A stretch of 64,000 nucleotides of DNA, from assembly GCF_014641945.1 (NCBI RefSeq), contig NZ_BMIJ01000005.1, positions 1-64,000 on the forward strand, read 5' to 3'. The notes below the pieces were generated by a model, which was not told the DNA's origin, did not search any database, and saw only the letters and a list, made by a program, of their open reading frames with translations. Of the stretch, positions 8,690 to 17,592 are shown piece by piece; the first letter of the stretch is position 1, and every line of letters begins with the position of its first letter. Both the position numbers and the translations under genes were made by a program. This DNA is from Marinobacterium zhoushanense (GTDB lineage Bacteria; Pseudomonadota; Gammaproteobacteria; Pseudomonadales; Balneatricaceae).

Positions 8690-9990
8690 TCAAGGATGAG
8701 GGTTTTTCCGTGACAAGCGTGTCCCGACAAGTGTCGATTTTCAGCAAGCAGCGACTCGAGCAACTGGCGACGCTTAGCGTCTACCTCGTGCTCGGTTATG
8801 TGGTCAATCTGATGTTTTTCCTGCCCATCGGAGATCAGTACCTCAAGCCAGTCATCGCACTGGCGCTGCTTTTCTGCCTCGGCCATCGCAGCGCTATTTC
8901 CAGTTGGGGCGTTGGACCCGTTAAGTCACTGCTGCTACCGATGTCACTGTACTCTGCGGTGTTGGTGACCTCCTATCTGGTCGGCGACGGGTATATGAGC
9001 ACCATTCGCATGTTTATCTATTGCTCGTTGTTCATCTACGCCGCATCGGTGGTCAGGCTTCAACCCCAATACCTGGCCGTGCTGTGTATTCTGGCGGCGG
9101 TCGAGATGCTGATGTTGATCGGCTATCGTTGTGGCTGGGAGGAGTGCTCGCGATTCGGCGGCTTTACCAATCCAATCTTTTTCGGCATGTATGCATTGAG
9201 CATGTCGGTGCTCTGCACTTACCTGGCCTGTGCCTTCGCCAACGGCTGGCGGCGCTGGTTGCTCTACGTTTCAGCCGTAGTCTTTCTAGCGGCAGCGGGG
9301 CTGACGCAGACCCGTGGCGTGATGCTGGCGATGGTGCCACTGCTGCTGATCTTTGCGTTCTATCTCTATAAGCACAAAGCCTTCTCCGCCAGGCGAGTGG
9401 TGTTCACGCTGGTGGCGGCCACCTGCCTGACCGGTTTTGTCGGTTTCGAATCGGGCGCCTACAAGCGAATCTCCAAGGTCGAAGAGGAGCTGGTGCCGGC
9501 GCTGTCGGAAGGGGCCAGCGGCAGTGCTTACGACAGCTCCATCGGTTTTCGTATCCTGATGTGGAAATACGCATTGTCGGTGACGATGGAGCATCCTGTG
9601 TTCGGCGCCGGCAAAGAGCGCTTTCAGCAGTATAAGGAGGAGTGGGTCGAGCAGGGCCGTTTTCCCGACGAGTTGATCGAGTATCTACCGACGAGCGCCC
9701 ATGCCCACAACCAGTTTTTCCAGGAGCTGGCCATGCGAGGCCTGATCGGCTTTGCCGCGCTGCTGGCTCTGCTAGCTGTGCCCGCGCGAAAGTTTGTCAG
9801 CATGATCCGTAGCCGCGAAACCGAGTGGCCAGGCTATATCGGTCTTAGCCTGGTGGTGGCCTACGCCACCTTCAGTCTGACCGAGGTTGCGCTGAAACAT
9901 CCGGAAAAGATCGCCGTCTTCACGGTTATCGGCTTTATCGCCTTGAGCCTGGGACGTAGTGCGCCCCGACCGATGGGCACCGCTGCGTGA
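8686..9990 (+). CDS. O-antigen ligase / Wzy-type polymerase family membrane protein
   Basis: A 434-residue polytopic membrane protein with about ten hydrophobic spans. It has the Wzy_C/WaaL region: a TQTRG segment after the mid-protein helices, a periplasmic loop near residues 255-335 and the late motif [16 protein letters not shown], which contains the conserved histidine. WaaL ligases join O-antigen to lipid A-core in the periplasm; Wzy enzymes polymerise repeat units, and sequence alone does not separate them. The position between ilvE and msbA mirrors waaL in Pseudomonas and favours ligase. GTG 8686 overlaps the previous stop; GTG 8710, behind GAGGG, is an equally good start. Confidence 0.82.
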   Translation: MIKDEGFSVTSVSRQVSIFSKQRLEQLATLSVYLVLGYVVNLMFFLPIGDQYLKPVIALALLFCLGHRSAISSWGVGPVKSLLLPMSLYSAVLVTSYLVGDGYMSTIRMFIYCSLFIYAASVVRLQPQYLAVLCILAAVEMLMLIGYRCGWEECSRFGGFTNPIFFGMYALSMSVLCTYLACAFANGWRRWLLYVSAVVFLAAAGLTQTRGVMLAMVPLLLIFAFYLYKHKAFSARRVVFTLVAATCLTGFVGFESGAYKRISKVEEELVPALSEGASGSAYDSSIGFRILMWKYALSVTMEHPVFGAGKERFQQYKEEWVEQGRFPDELIEYLPTSAHAHNQFFQELAMRGLIGFAALLALLAVPARKFVSMIRSRETEWPGYIGLSLVVAYATFSLTEVALKHPEKIAVFTVIGFIALSLGRSAPRPMGTAA

Positions 9991-11099
9991 AAGTGATGCA
10001 GGTACTGCCCGCGTTGGACGGAGGTGGTGTCGAGCGCGGTACCCTGGAGGTTGCACAGTACCTTGTTCACCAGGGGCATGAGTCGGTGGTGTTGTCCGCC
10101 GGTGGTGCGCTGGTTCCGCAGCTGGAGCGCGAGGGCAGCCGCCATATCTGTCTGGATATCGGGCGCAAGTCGCCGTTCACCTTCAAGCAGATCTGGCAGG
10201 TGCGGACCCTGTTGCGCCGGGAAAAACCCGATATTCTGCACCTGCGTTCGCGTATGCCGGCCTGGGTATGCTGGCTGGCCTGGCGGGGACTCAAACCCGA
10301 GGAGCGTCCCCATCTGGTGACTACGGTACATGGACTCTACTCGGTCGGGCGCTACAGCAGCATCATGTGTCGAGGGGAGCGGGTGATCGCCGTGTCCGAT
10401 ACGGTGAAAAGCTATATCGAACAGAACTACCCGAAAACCGATAGACAACGGGTGCGGGTCATCTTCCGCGGCATCGATCCTGAGGTGTTCAAGCGCGGTT
10501 ATCGGCCCGGCGAAAGTTGGCTTCAACAGTGGCGCGCGCAATACCCGCAGATGGACGGACAGAGAGTACTGACGCTGCCGGGACGACTGACCCGTCTAAA
10601 GGGGCATCATGATTTCATCGACCTGATTCGTGACCTGCGCGCCGACAAACTCCCGGTTCATGGATTGATCGTGGGTGGCGAGGACCCCAAACGCCAGGCG
10701 TATGCCCGCGAGTTGAGGCAGCGGGTGCGCAGTGAGGGGCTGGAGAACGCGATTACCTTCACCGGTGCCCGATCGGATATCCGCGAGATCTATGCCGTAT
10801 CGGACCTGGTGTTGTCACTGTCGACCAAGCCCGAGTCCTTTGGTCGTACCGTGGCCGAAGCGCTGAGCCTTGGTGCGGCTGTTGTCGGCTATGCCCACGG
10901 CGGTGTGGCGGAGATTCTGGATGCCGTGTTTCCGCCCGGCAAGGTACCCTGCCGAGATCAGGTACGATTGAAATTGGTCGTAACCGATCTGCTGGCCCAT
11001 CCCCAGGAGCCGGGGGCGATGCCATTCTTGCAGCAGCAGATGCTGGAGCAGACGCTGAACTGTTATCGCGAATGCCTGGATGGTGGCCTGAATGGTTAG
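9987..11099 (+). CDS. GT4-family glycosyltransferase (WaaG/RfaG-like)
   Basis: A retaining GT-B glycosyltransferase of 370 residues. The N-terminal glycine-rich loop is LPALDGGGVERGT. The C-terminal donor domain contains LTLPGRLTRLKGHHDF, a VGGEDP turn and the GT4 glutamate pair E283-x7-E291 in ESFGRTVAEA. It presumably adds a hexose or related sugar to the lipid A-core on the cytoplasmic face; the sugar is unknown. The GTG start overlaps the previous stop (GTGA), showing translational coupling in the operon. No transmembrane span is seen. Confidence 0.88.
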   Translation: MKVMQVLPALDGGGVERGTLEVAQYLVHQGHESVVLSAGGALVPQLEREGSRHICLDIGRKSPFTFKQIWQVRTLLRREKPDILHLRSRMPAWVCWLAWRGLKPEERPHLVTTVHGLYSVGRYSSIMCRGERVIAVSDTVKSYIEQNYPKTDRQRVRVIFRGIDPEVFKRGYRPGESWLQQWRAQYPQMDGQRVLTLPGRLTRLKGHHDFIDLIRDLRADKLPVHGLIVGGEDPKRQAYARELRQRVRSEGLENAITFTGARSDIREIYAVSDLVLSLSTKPESFGRTVAEALSLGAAVVGYAHGGVAEILDAVFPPGKVPCRDQVRLKLVVTDLLAHPQEPGAMPFLQQQMLEQTLNCYRECLDGGLNG

Positions 11100-11871
11100 G
11101 ACAAGCGAGAGCGCGGGATCAAACGTTGTGGAACAGAATAGCCTGCCGGTTAATGTGGTGTGCCTGAAATGGGGCACTAAATACCCGGCCGAGTACGTCA
11201 ATCGCCTGTTTCGCATGGTGCGTCGTCAACTGCATCGGCCATTTCGTTTCTACTGTATGACCGAAGATGGCAGCGGGTTGGCCGAGGGAGTTGAAGTCTT
11301 ACCCTTGCAGGAGACCGGGCTCCACGGTTGGTGGTACAAGCTGTCGTTGTTCCAGGCCGATTTCTACGGGCTTCAGGGCGACATGATCTACCTGGATCTG
11401 GACGTGGTGATCGTCGACGAGATCGATTTTCTGGTCGACCAGCCCGGCGATTTCCTGATCATCCGTAACTGGTCGCGCAACCTTATGTGGAACAGCTCGG
11501 TGATGCGTTTCCGTATCGGTCGCTATGCCCATATCTGGGAGGGTTTCCTTGCCGATCAGCAGCGGATCATGCAAGAGCTGAATGGCGATCAGGAGTGGAT
11601 CTACGCCTGTGTTCCAAACGCGGGTAACTGGCCGGCGGATCGTGTCCTCTCCTATAAGAAGAGTCTGGATTCCAAGTGCTGGCGCTGGGCGGAGAAGCTG
11701 GGTCTTGGCCGGTTGGGGCTTAAGGCACCGGATAGCCTGGATACTGCTTTGCCGGAGCACGCCTCGATCATCATTTTCCACGGCAAGCCGGACCCAGAGG
11801 ATGTGGCGGATAGCGCCTACGGCTTCTGGAAACGCGCCTCCTTCATTCAGGACGCCTGGAGTGACAGCTGA
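11092..11871 (+). CDS. GT-A-like putative glycosyltransferase, KWGT family (paralogue 1)
   Basis: A 259-residue protein of a family I cannot name but that occurs three times here (also 12637-13404 and 16765-17592). Shared landmarks are VVCLKWGTKYPAEYVNR near residue 22, an MIYLDLDVVIVDE segment carrying a DxD motif typical of metal-dependent GT-A enzymes, a RNW motif and a late FHGKPDPED motif. The last recalls the HxxGxxKPW motif of GT8. The function inferred is sugar transfer from a nucleotide donor; donor and acceptor are unknown. Its start overlaps the GT4 stop by 8 bases. It is the most divergent of the three, with a shorter central loop. Confidence 0.75.
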   Translation: MVRTSESAGSNVVEQNSLPVNVVCLKWGTKYPAEYVNRLFRMVRRQLHRPFRFYCMTEDGSGLAEGVEVLPLQETGLHGWWYKLSLFQADFYGLQGDMIYLDLDVVIVDEIDFLVDQPGDFLIIRNWSRNLMWNSSVMRFRIGRYAHIWEGFLADQQRIMQELNGDQEWIYACVPNAGNWPADRVLSYKKSLDSKCWRWAEKLGLGRLGLKAPDSLDTALPEHASIIIFHGKPDPEDVADSAYGFWKRASFIQDAWSDS

Positions 11872-12551
11872 TGCTGCTGAACGTGCTGAAAAAGCGCAGG
11901 GCGAAAGCGCTGGGGATCAAGCTTAGTAAGGTCCAGCTGATCGACAGCAGGAGCATACTGAGGATTGAATCGCCGGCGAAGCTGGGCAGTGTGCAGGTGC
12001 TTAAGGAAGCACCTGAACTCATCCGCATCGGTGCCCACAGTTATATCCGTAGCGGAGAGCTGCATTTTGTCGCGGAGATCGGCCGCTTCTGCTCGTTTGG
12101 CAGACAGGTGACAATCGGCCAGGATGGTAGAGGGCATCCGCTGGACTGGGCATCGACCAGTCATGAGTTGTGTGTATCCCACCGTCCAACCCCGGCGTTA
12201 ACCAGGATCGGTCATGATGTCTGGATTGGCGATGGGGCCGTGGTGATGGCGGGTGTGTCGATCGGAACCGGGGCGGTCATAGCGCGCAATGCCGTGGTGA
12301 CGAAAGATGTAGCGCCCTACCAGATTGTTGGCGGTAATCCGGCGCGGCCGATCCGACCCCGGTTCAGCCCGGAGGTGTCGGAGGCCCTGTTGCAATCTGC
12401 TTGGTGGCAGTATCCGCTGGCCGAACTTCGCACCTTGGATTATGAGCAGCCACAGCGGTTTATGGAGCAACTTGGAGCGCTAATACCACGGCAAGCGACC
12501 TATGCCGTGATCGATGTGGGTCGAGGAAAGGTTGGCGTATGCCGCGACTGA
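11871..12551 (+). CDS. Hexapeptide-repeat acetyltransferase (CatB/VatD-like)
   Basis: A 226-residue left-handed beta-helix acyltransferase. The helix turns are visible in IGRFCSFGRQVTIG and DVWIGDGAVVMAGVSIGTG, and the ending VVTKDVAPYQIVGGNPARP is the hallmark of the xenobiotic/sugar O-acetyltransferase group. A conserved histidine is seen in STSHELC. In this setting it probably O-acetylates a sugar of the LPS or capsule, using acetyl-CoA in the cytoplasm. The start overlaps the previous stop (TGATG). An antibiotic-modifying role is conceivable from the family but unlikely given the neighbours. Confidence 0.87.
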   Translation: MLLNVLKKRRAKALGIKLSKVQLIDSRSILRIESPAKLGSVQVLKEAPELIRIGAHSYIRSGELHFVAEIGRFCSFGRQVTIGQDGRGHPLDWASTSHELCVSHRPTPALTRIGHDVWIGDGAVVMAGVSIGTGAVIARNAVVTKDVAPYQIVGGNPARPIRPRFSPEVSEALLQSAWWQYPLAELRTLDYEQPQRFMEQLGALIPRQATYAVIDVGRGKVGVCRD

Positions 12552-12636
12552 GTGTAGGACGCGGCTTGGAATCGAAAGACGAACTGATGATGAGGACGCG
12601 GGGCGCGTCAAACCAAACTCTGGGGCACTGTCTGTA

Positions 12637-13404
12637 ATGACCAAACAAGTGATCTGTATGAAGTGGGGCACGCTGTATGGTGCCGACTACGTCAACCGAC
12701 TCTATGCCATGGTGCGGCAGCAGGTCAGTGGGCCATTACGCTTCGTCTGCCTGACCGATAACCGCACTGGCATTCGGGAGGAGGTGGAGTGTCATGATTG
12801 CCCCACCATCGATCTGCCGGAGCCGAAGTGCCGTCTGGGCTGGCGCAAGCTGACGCTGTATCGGCGCAGTGAGCACCTGTTCGGGCTTGAGGGCGACTGG
12901 CTCTACCTTGATCTCGACGTTGTGGTCAGCGGCTCGCTCGATCCGTTTTTCGAGTTCGAGCCGGATAAAACCTTCGTCGTGATGCAGAACTGGACCCAGC
13001 CGGGCAAGGGGATAGGCAATACCTCGGTATACCGTTTCCGGGTCGGTGCCGACGAGTACCTGTTCGATAACCTGATTGCGAACCAGGCGAGCATTTTCGA
13101 GCAGTTCCGCAACTCGCAGACCTATATCTCGCGCTCGGTGAAGCAGATCAGCTTCTGGCCGGATGATTGGTGTGTGCTGTTCAAGACCCACTGTGTTCCT
13201 GCCTGGCCGGCGCGCTTCTGGCAGGAGCCGGTACTGCCCGATAGCGCCCGCGTCGTTGCCTTTCCCGGCGACCCCAATCCACATGAAGCGGTAAGGGGGA
13301 ACTGGCCGGTGAAGAAAGCGTACAAGAAACTCTACAAGCAGATCCGTCCGGCGCGCTGGATTCAGCGTATTTGGGACGAGGCGGAAGCCAAGGCCAAGGG
13401 GTAG
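12637..13404 (+). CDS. GT-A-like putative glycosyltransferase, KWGT family (paralogue 2)
   Basis: A 255-residue paralogue. It begins MTKQVICMKWGTLYGADYVNR and contains LRFVCLTDNRTGI, WLYLDLDVVVSGSLD (DxD motif), MQNWTQPG and FPGDPNPHEA. It is closer to paralogue 3 than to paralogue 1: both have the insert after the LTD segment and a late W-P pattern. The frame is open back to 12514, but family homology starts at residue 42 of that frame, so I use ATG 12637 although its ribosome binding site is poor. The 85-base gap before it breaks the otherwise overlapping gene chain. The reaction is unknown. Confidence 0.75.
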   Translation: MTKQVICMKWGTLYGADYVNRLYAMVRQQVSGPLRFVCLTDNRTGIREEVECHDCPTIDLPEPKCRLGWRKLTLYRRSEHLFGLEGDWLYLDLDVVVSGSLDPFFEFEPDKTFVVMQNWTQPGKGIGNTSVYRFRVGADEYLFDNLIANQASIFEQFRNSQTYISRSVKQISFWPDDWCVLFKTHCVPAWPARFWQEPVLPDSARVVAFPGDPNPHEAVRGNWPVKKAYKKLYKQIRPARWIQRIWDEAEAKAKG

Positions 13405-14477
13405 TGTCCAGGGTGGCAATTCACATCCTGATTCTCGATGAGGGATCACCCGGCCACTGCGCCCAGTCCGAGGGGATAGTCGATCTGCTGGAGCGGCATG
13501 GACTGGTGATCCAGCGTGAAAAGATTCGTCTGCGCAACCGCCTACCGGGCGTGTTCCGCGGCGTCATGCGCAAATTGCTTGCAATCCCTGCCGCCAGACT
13601 GAGCGAGGCCTGCCTTACCCTGAGCAGTGTGCTGGAGTCGCAGCCGACAGCACGTCCCGACCTGATCATCTCCTCAGGTGGCAAGAGCGCCTTTGCCAGC
13701 CTGGTGCTCAAGCGTCGTTACCAGGCCGGCAATATCTTCGTTGGCGTGCCTGAGCCTTTCCCCGACCGCTGGTTCGATCTTATCGTCTCGCCGACCCGGC
13801 GGGACTATCGCACCGCCTCGGTGGTCAGCGGGCTGATTCCCAATTCGGTTACACCGGAGCGCGTGGCGGCCGCTGGTGAGGATTACTGGCAGCAGCGAAT
13901 GCCAGCCGCCCCCTGTTGGGCGCTGTTGATTGGCGCGGACAGCAAGAGTCATCATTACAGCGATGCGGATTGGCAAGGTCTGGTAGACGGGGTGAATGCG
14001 CTCTCGCAGCGGCTGGGCATTCGATGGCTGATCACCACCTCCCGGCGAACGTCACCTGACGTGGAGCAGCTGTTGGACGAGGGGCTGGACAGAGCCAATC
14101 TGGTGGAGCTGGTGTTGTACAACCGCGAACCGAAGCGGGTCATGATGCCCTTCCTGGCGGCGGCCCAGCGTGTACTGGTCACCCAGGACAGCTTGACCAT
14201 GGCCAGTGAAGCACTGTGCAGCGGCCGCCCCGTGACCCTGTTGACGCCGTCTGAACTGCGTATCGACAAGGGTTCCTACTTCGAAGAGATCGTTAACGGT
14301 TTCCGTCGGTTGCAGGGCGTACAGCCCTGCGCATTGACGCAATTAGCGGACTATCAGCCTGATGCGATAGCCAGCGAGGCCCCCACCGGTCTCGACCGGC
14401 TGGGTGGCGAACTCGTTGACCTGGTGACCGAGATTGTAGGCGAGGCAAGCGGAACGGGAACAGGATTGACTAGCTAA
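13404..14477 (+). CDS. ELM1/GtrOC1-family putative glycosyltransferase (copy 2)
   Basis: A 357-residue second ELM1-like protein. It shares with copy 1 the N-terminal DEGSPGHCAQSEGI, the central LIGADSKSHHYSD, ITTSRRTSPDVEQLL and the signature VTQDSLTMASEALCSG. GTG 13404 overlaps the previous stop (TAGTG) and has AAGG just upstream; GTG 13413 is an alternative. The first third, including an acidic/basic segment rich in Arg, differs strongly from copy 1, so the two probably act on different acceptors. The family has no settled biochemical function in bacteria, and glycosyl transfer is inferred from fold and context. Confidence 0.78.
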   Translation: MSRVAIHILILDEGSPGHCAQSEGIVDLLERHGLVIQREKIRLRNRLPGVFRGVMRKLLAIPAARLSEACLTLSSVLESQPTARPDLIISSGGKSAFASLVLKRRYQAGNIFVGVPEPFPDRWFDLIVSPTRRDYRTASVVSGLIPNSVTPERVAAAGEDYWQQRMPAAPCWALLIGADSKSHHYSDADWQGLVDGVNALSQRLGIRWLITTSRRTSPDVEQLLDEGLDRANLVELVLYNREPKRVMMPFLAAAQRVLVTQDSLTMASEALCSGRPVTLLTPSELRIDKGSYFEEIVNGFRRLQGVQPCALTQLADYQPDAIASEAPTGLDRLGGELVDLVTEIVGEASGTGTGLTS

Positions 14478-14567
14478 GAGCTACGCCGCTCGTGAGTGGG
14501 TCCAGTCCGCGGATTGTATCTGCCCGGTAACCTTAATAACGCCAACTGGTTTCTGATAAAGCGCAAC

Positions 14568-15626
14568 ATGACCAAACTAATAATACATTGTGGCTCCGGG
14601 AAGGCAGGCAGTACCGCCATTCAGAGTTCATATCATCAAAGCCGGACACTGTTGGCAAAGCACGGCATCCTATACCCCGATACGCCGTTTTCGCGCAGTG
14701 CCCACCACATACTCCAGATCCTGTTTCAGGACGACAGTCAGATACTGCCCAAATATGTAAAAAAGGCAGGTGGCTACCAAAAGATCAGGGCGCTCTCCAA
14801 GAAGTATTGGGAGTCCGTGCGTGAGGAGGTTAGAACAACCAATCCCGAACTGGTGTTGATCAGCTCGGAAACCTTCTACCAGCTGGACGAGGCGGCATTG
14901 TCGAAAATGAAGACGTATTTGGCCGGTGTCTTTGATGAGGTCGAGTTTGTTTTCTATGTCAGGGAACCGGCGGCCAAATACCTGTCGCTGCTGCAGCAGT
15001 CGATCAAGACGCGGTGCGAGTTCTTTCCGCCCGATAAGATGCGTGAACTGGGCCACCTCGCCACCATCGAGCGGGTGTTCGGCACAGCGGTTAGGGTTAT
15101 CGCATTTGACAGAAGCAGCCTCATCAACGGCGACGTGGTCTATGACCTGAGCGCGAGGCTGTTGTCACCGAATATCGAGCCGGGCCAGGTCGAAACCATC
15201 ATGAAAAATGAATCGATCTCACCAGAGGCCATTTCGATTCTCAATAAGTATCAGCGTTTTATGTTCAACAGGGGAGAGAGCCTGCCCAAGCATAAGATCA
15301 AGCGGATCAGGGAGGGTATCATCCGCTATGAAAAGGAGAACGGCCGTAATCGAAAACCTGGGTTGAAACCCGGGATTGCCACATCGATCCAGGCGTCCAG
15401 TGAAGAGTTGCTGAGCCTGAGAAACAGGTACGGAATCGAGTTTCCAGGTATCGACTATGATCGTGTCGGTACCGGCAGCATAGACCCGAGCCAATACCAG
15501 CAGGTGAGCGATGTCATTGAGGTCGATACCGAGCTGGAGGCGGAGATCATGCTGTATCTGATCGACACAGAGATGCTGACGCTGAAGACCGTCAGAGATA
15601 AAGCCCTAGGGCTGTTCAAAAAATAG
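14568..15626 (+). CDS. Sulfotransferase-like protein
   Basis: A 352-residue protein whose N-terminus IIHCGSGKAGSTAIQ resembles the PAPS-binding loop (HxGxxKTGTT-IQ) of bacterial carbohydrate sulfotransferases. YVREPAAKYLSLLQQS, near residue 130, looks like the second, 3'-phosphate-binding motif. It would transfer sulfate from PAPS to a sugar of the surface glycan. This is an inference; no PAPS-synthesis genes are in the window. Base composition stands out: three 60-base lines counted by hand are 47-53 percent GC, against 70 percent for a line in the upstream neighbour, which suggests later acquisition. ATG 14568 is chosen because homology begins there. It converges on the next gene, 29 bases away. 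Confidence 0.72.
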   Translation: MTKLIIHCGSGKAGSTAIQSSYHQSRTLLAKHGILYPDTPFSRSAHHILQILFQDDSQILPKYVKKAGGYQKIRALSKKYWESVREEVRTTNPELVLISSETFYQLDEAALSKMKTYLAGVFDEVEFVFYVREPAAKYLSLLQQSIKTRCEFFPPDKMRELGHLATIERVFGTAVRVIAFDRSSLINGDVVYDLSARLLSPNIEPGQVETIMKNESISPEAISILNKYQRFMFNRGESLPKHKIKRIREGIIRYEKENGRNRKPGLKPGIATSIQASSEELLSLRNRYGIEFPGIDYDRVGTGSIDPSQYQQVSDVIEVDTELEAEIMLYLIDTEMLTLKTVRDKALGLFKK

Positions 15627-15655
15627 ACTGAGAGTTGTGCGTATAAATCGCCGGA

Positions 15656-16750
15656 CTAGCGTCTGTGGTAACGGCCGATCACCTCGGTAAACATCTTGAT
15701 GTAAGCCTCGGTGACCGCCTCTCGGGAGAACTTCTCCCGGTAGGTATGGTAGCCCGCTTCCACCAGTCGCTCGCCCAATGCCGGGTCCGCAATCAGGCGG
15801 TTGATGGCAGCGGCCAGTTCGTCGCTGTCGTCTATCGGTACCAGTAAGCCGTCAACATTATCCGAAATCAGCCAGCCGGGTCCGGCCGAGGCCGCGGCGA
15901 TCAGCGGGCGCCGCTGAGCCCAGCTCTCCACCACAACGTTACCGAACGGCTCGAAGCGCGAGGGGAAGACCGCGATATCACAGGCCTTGAACAGATAACC
16001 CGTGTCCTGCCGCCAGCCCAGCAGGTGCGCGCGTGTGTTCAGTCCAAGGTGTTCTATCTGCTCCTCCAGCTGGGCCTTCAGCGGGCCGTCACCGGCGATC
16101 AGCAGGGTCGTGTTTTCGGTTTTACTCAGGGCGTCGATCAGCGTGTCGTGGGCCTTGGCCTCGTGCAGGCGGCCCAGTGCCAGCAGGATATGATGCGCTG
16201 CGGGAATCTTCAGCTCCTCACGCAGACGGGTGCGAGCCGTTTCGGCGTCCAGCTCACATGGCGCGAGCTCGCCGAAGTTGGGGATGTATTGGGCTTTCTC
16301 CGCCGGGATCCCCTCCGCCTGCAGATAGCGCACGATATCCGGGGTGTTGCCGATCAGGCGATCGCTTTTGCGGTAGCGCTCCACCCGGTAGTAGCCGCCC
16401 AGACGGGCGACAAGCGGACAGTAGCCGGTCGGGGCGCGCTTGATCGCGCGGCTCATCCAGGTCAGCATCGCATCCGGTTGCCAGCGCCTCATCAGCAGAT
16501 TCAAGCGCACGCGCCCGAGGGGCTCGTGCAGGCCGCGAAAGCGCAGCAGCTTGACCTCGAGATTGGGGTGCCCGGCGAACAGCGACTCGCGCCGCGGGTC
16601 AGGCTCGATCACCACGCACTGCTGCACACCGGCATCGGCCAGGGCCAGGGTCAGCTTTTCAAAGAAGGTTTCGGCGCCACCGTTCTGGCTGGACAGCATC
16701 AGCTGCATCAGTCGCAGCGGCTTATTGTTGTTATTCGCTCGTGCGTTCAT
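15656..16750 (-). CDS. GT4-family glycosyltransferase
   Basis: A 364-residue GT-B retaining glycosyltransferase. It has an N-terminal acceptor domain with SSQNGGAETFFEKL, a donor domain with LLALGRLHEAKAHDTLIDAL and AGDGPLKAQLEEQI, and the GT4 glutamate pair in RFEPFGNVVVESWAQ. The open frame begins at 16840, but ATG 16750 is the first start consistent with the family and lies just after the stop of the upstream gene. It is the last gene of the three-gene minus-strand group (lipid A acyltransferase, KWGT paralogue 3, this enzyme). Its sugar specificity is unknown. Confidence 0.88.
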   Translation of the reverse strand: MNARANNNNKPLRLMQLMLSSQNGGAETFFEKLTLALADAGVQQCVVIEPDPRRESLFAGHPNLEVKLLRFRGLHEPLGRVRLNLLMRRWQPDAMLTWMSRAIKRAPTGYCPLVARLGGYYRVERYRKSDRLIGNTPDIVRYLQAEGIPAEKAQYIPNFGELAPCELDAETARTRLREELKIPAAHHILLALGRLHEAKAHDTLIDALSKTENTTLLIAGDGPLKAQLEEQIEHLGLNTRAHLLGWRQDTGYLFKACDIAVFPSRFEPFGNVVVESWAQRRPLIAAASAGPGWLISDNVDGLLVPIDDSDELAAAINRLIADPALGERLVEAGYHTYREKFSREAVTEAYIKMFTEVIGRYHRR

Positions 16751-16764
16751 CCATCCGTCCCTGC

Positions 16765-17592
16765 TTAACGCCAGTGTTGTTTGATCCAGTCGGCTGGTAA
16801 AAAGAATCGCTTCAGAAAGCGGTAACGGTTGGCGCCGCACTCGCCACTCAGGGCTGCCTTGACATGTTCAAGCCTGCTGCGTACCGGCACCTGATCGGAC
16901 CAGCGCCCGAGCATGGCGTCGGCCGGATCGGGTTTACCGGGGAAGATCACCACCCGGCAGTTTTTGGGCAGCCGCGGTGGACGCAGGTAACGCAGCGGCC
17001 AGGGTCCCAGGCAGTCCATGCGGAAGTGGCGCACCCAGCCACGGGGCCAGAACTTCACTCCACCCTCGACGCAGTTGGTGACGTAGCGCTGCTCGAACTG
17101 GTACTTGCCGGCGATCCCCTCTGGATCCTTCTGGAAATTCTCCAGCATGTAGGCATGGCGGCCAATCTCGAAGCGGAAGATCGAGGTTTGGCCCAGGCGC
17201 TCGAGTGGCTTGACCCAGTTGCGCGCCAGAATCACATCCTCAGGCTTGCCGTAACTGAAGAACTCGTCCAGGTTGCCGGTGATGATCACGTCCAGATCGA
17301 TGAACAGCACCATGCCCTCGATATCGAACAGGGTCTTGCCCCAGAGTGCGGTTTTCGGCCATTTGCCCGGGGCGTTGGTCGGCCTTGGGCAACCCAGCTC
17401 CGGCAGACCGCGGCAGACCACCTCCTCACGTACCCCCTGGGCATCATCGGTCAGGCAGATGACGCGGAACGGAGGCGTGATATTGCGCTCCACCATGGAG
17501 TAGATGCGGTTAACGTACTCCGGCCCATAGCGGGTGCCCCACTTGATGCAGATGACCTGTTTGACCTGATCGCTCATTGCCTGAACACCCAT
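16765..17592 (-). CDS. GT-A-like putative glycosyltransferase, KWGT family (paralogue 3)
   Basis: A 275-residue member of the same family as 11092-11871 and 12637-13404. The landmarks are QVICIKWGTRYGPEYVNR, VICLTDDAQGVREEV, LFIDLDVIITGNLDEF (DxD), ARNWVKPL and FPGKPDPADA. The C-terminus is about 20 residues longer than in paralogue 2, with a basic tail that could contact membrane. ATG 17592 overlaps the stop of the acyltransferase gene (TAATG); Met at 17577 is the alternative. It lies on the opposite strand to the other two copies, so it is not a simple tandem duplicate. Function inferred only. Confidence 0.75.
   Translation of the reverse strand: MGVQAMSDQVKQVICIKWGTRYGPEYVNRIYSMVERNITPPFRVICLTDDAQGVREEVVCRGLPELGCPRPTNAPGKWPKTALWGKTLFDIEGMVLFIDLDVIITGNLDEFFSYGKPEDVILARNWVKPLERLGQTSIFRFEIGRHAYMLENFQKDPEGIAGKYQFEQRYVTNCVEGGVKFWPRGWVRHFRMDCLGPWPLRYLRPPRLPKNCRVVIFPGKPDPADAMLGRWSDQVPVRSRLEHVKAALSGECGANRYRFLKRFFLPADWIKQHWR

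Noticed and set aside
11871..12551. CatB-like acetyltransferase as an antibiotic-resistance gene
   Set aside because: It is embedded by overlapping starts and stops in a glycan operon, so sugar O-acetylation is the better reading.
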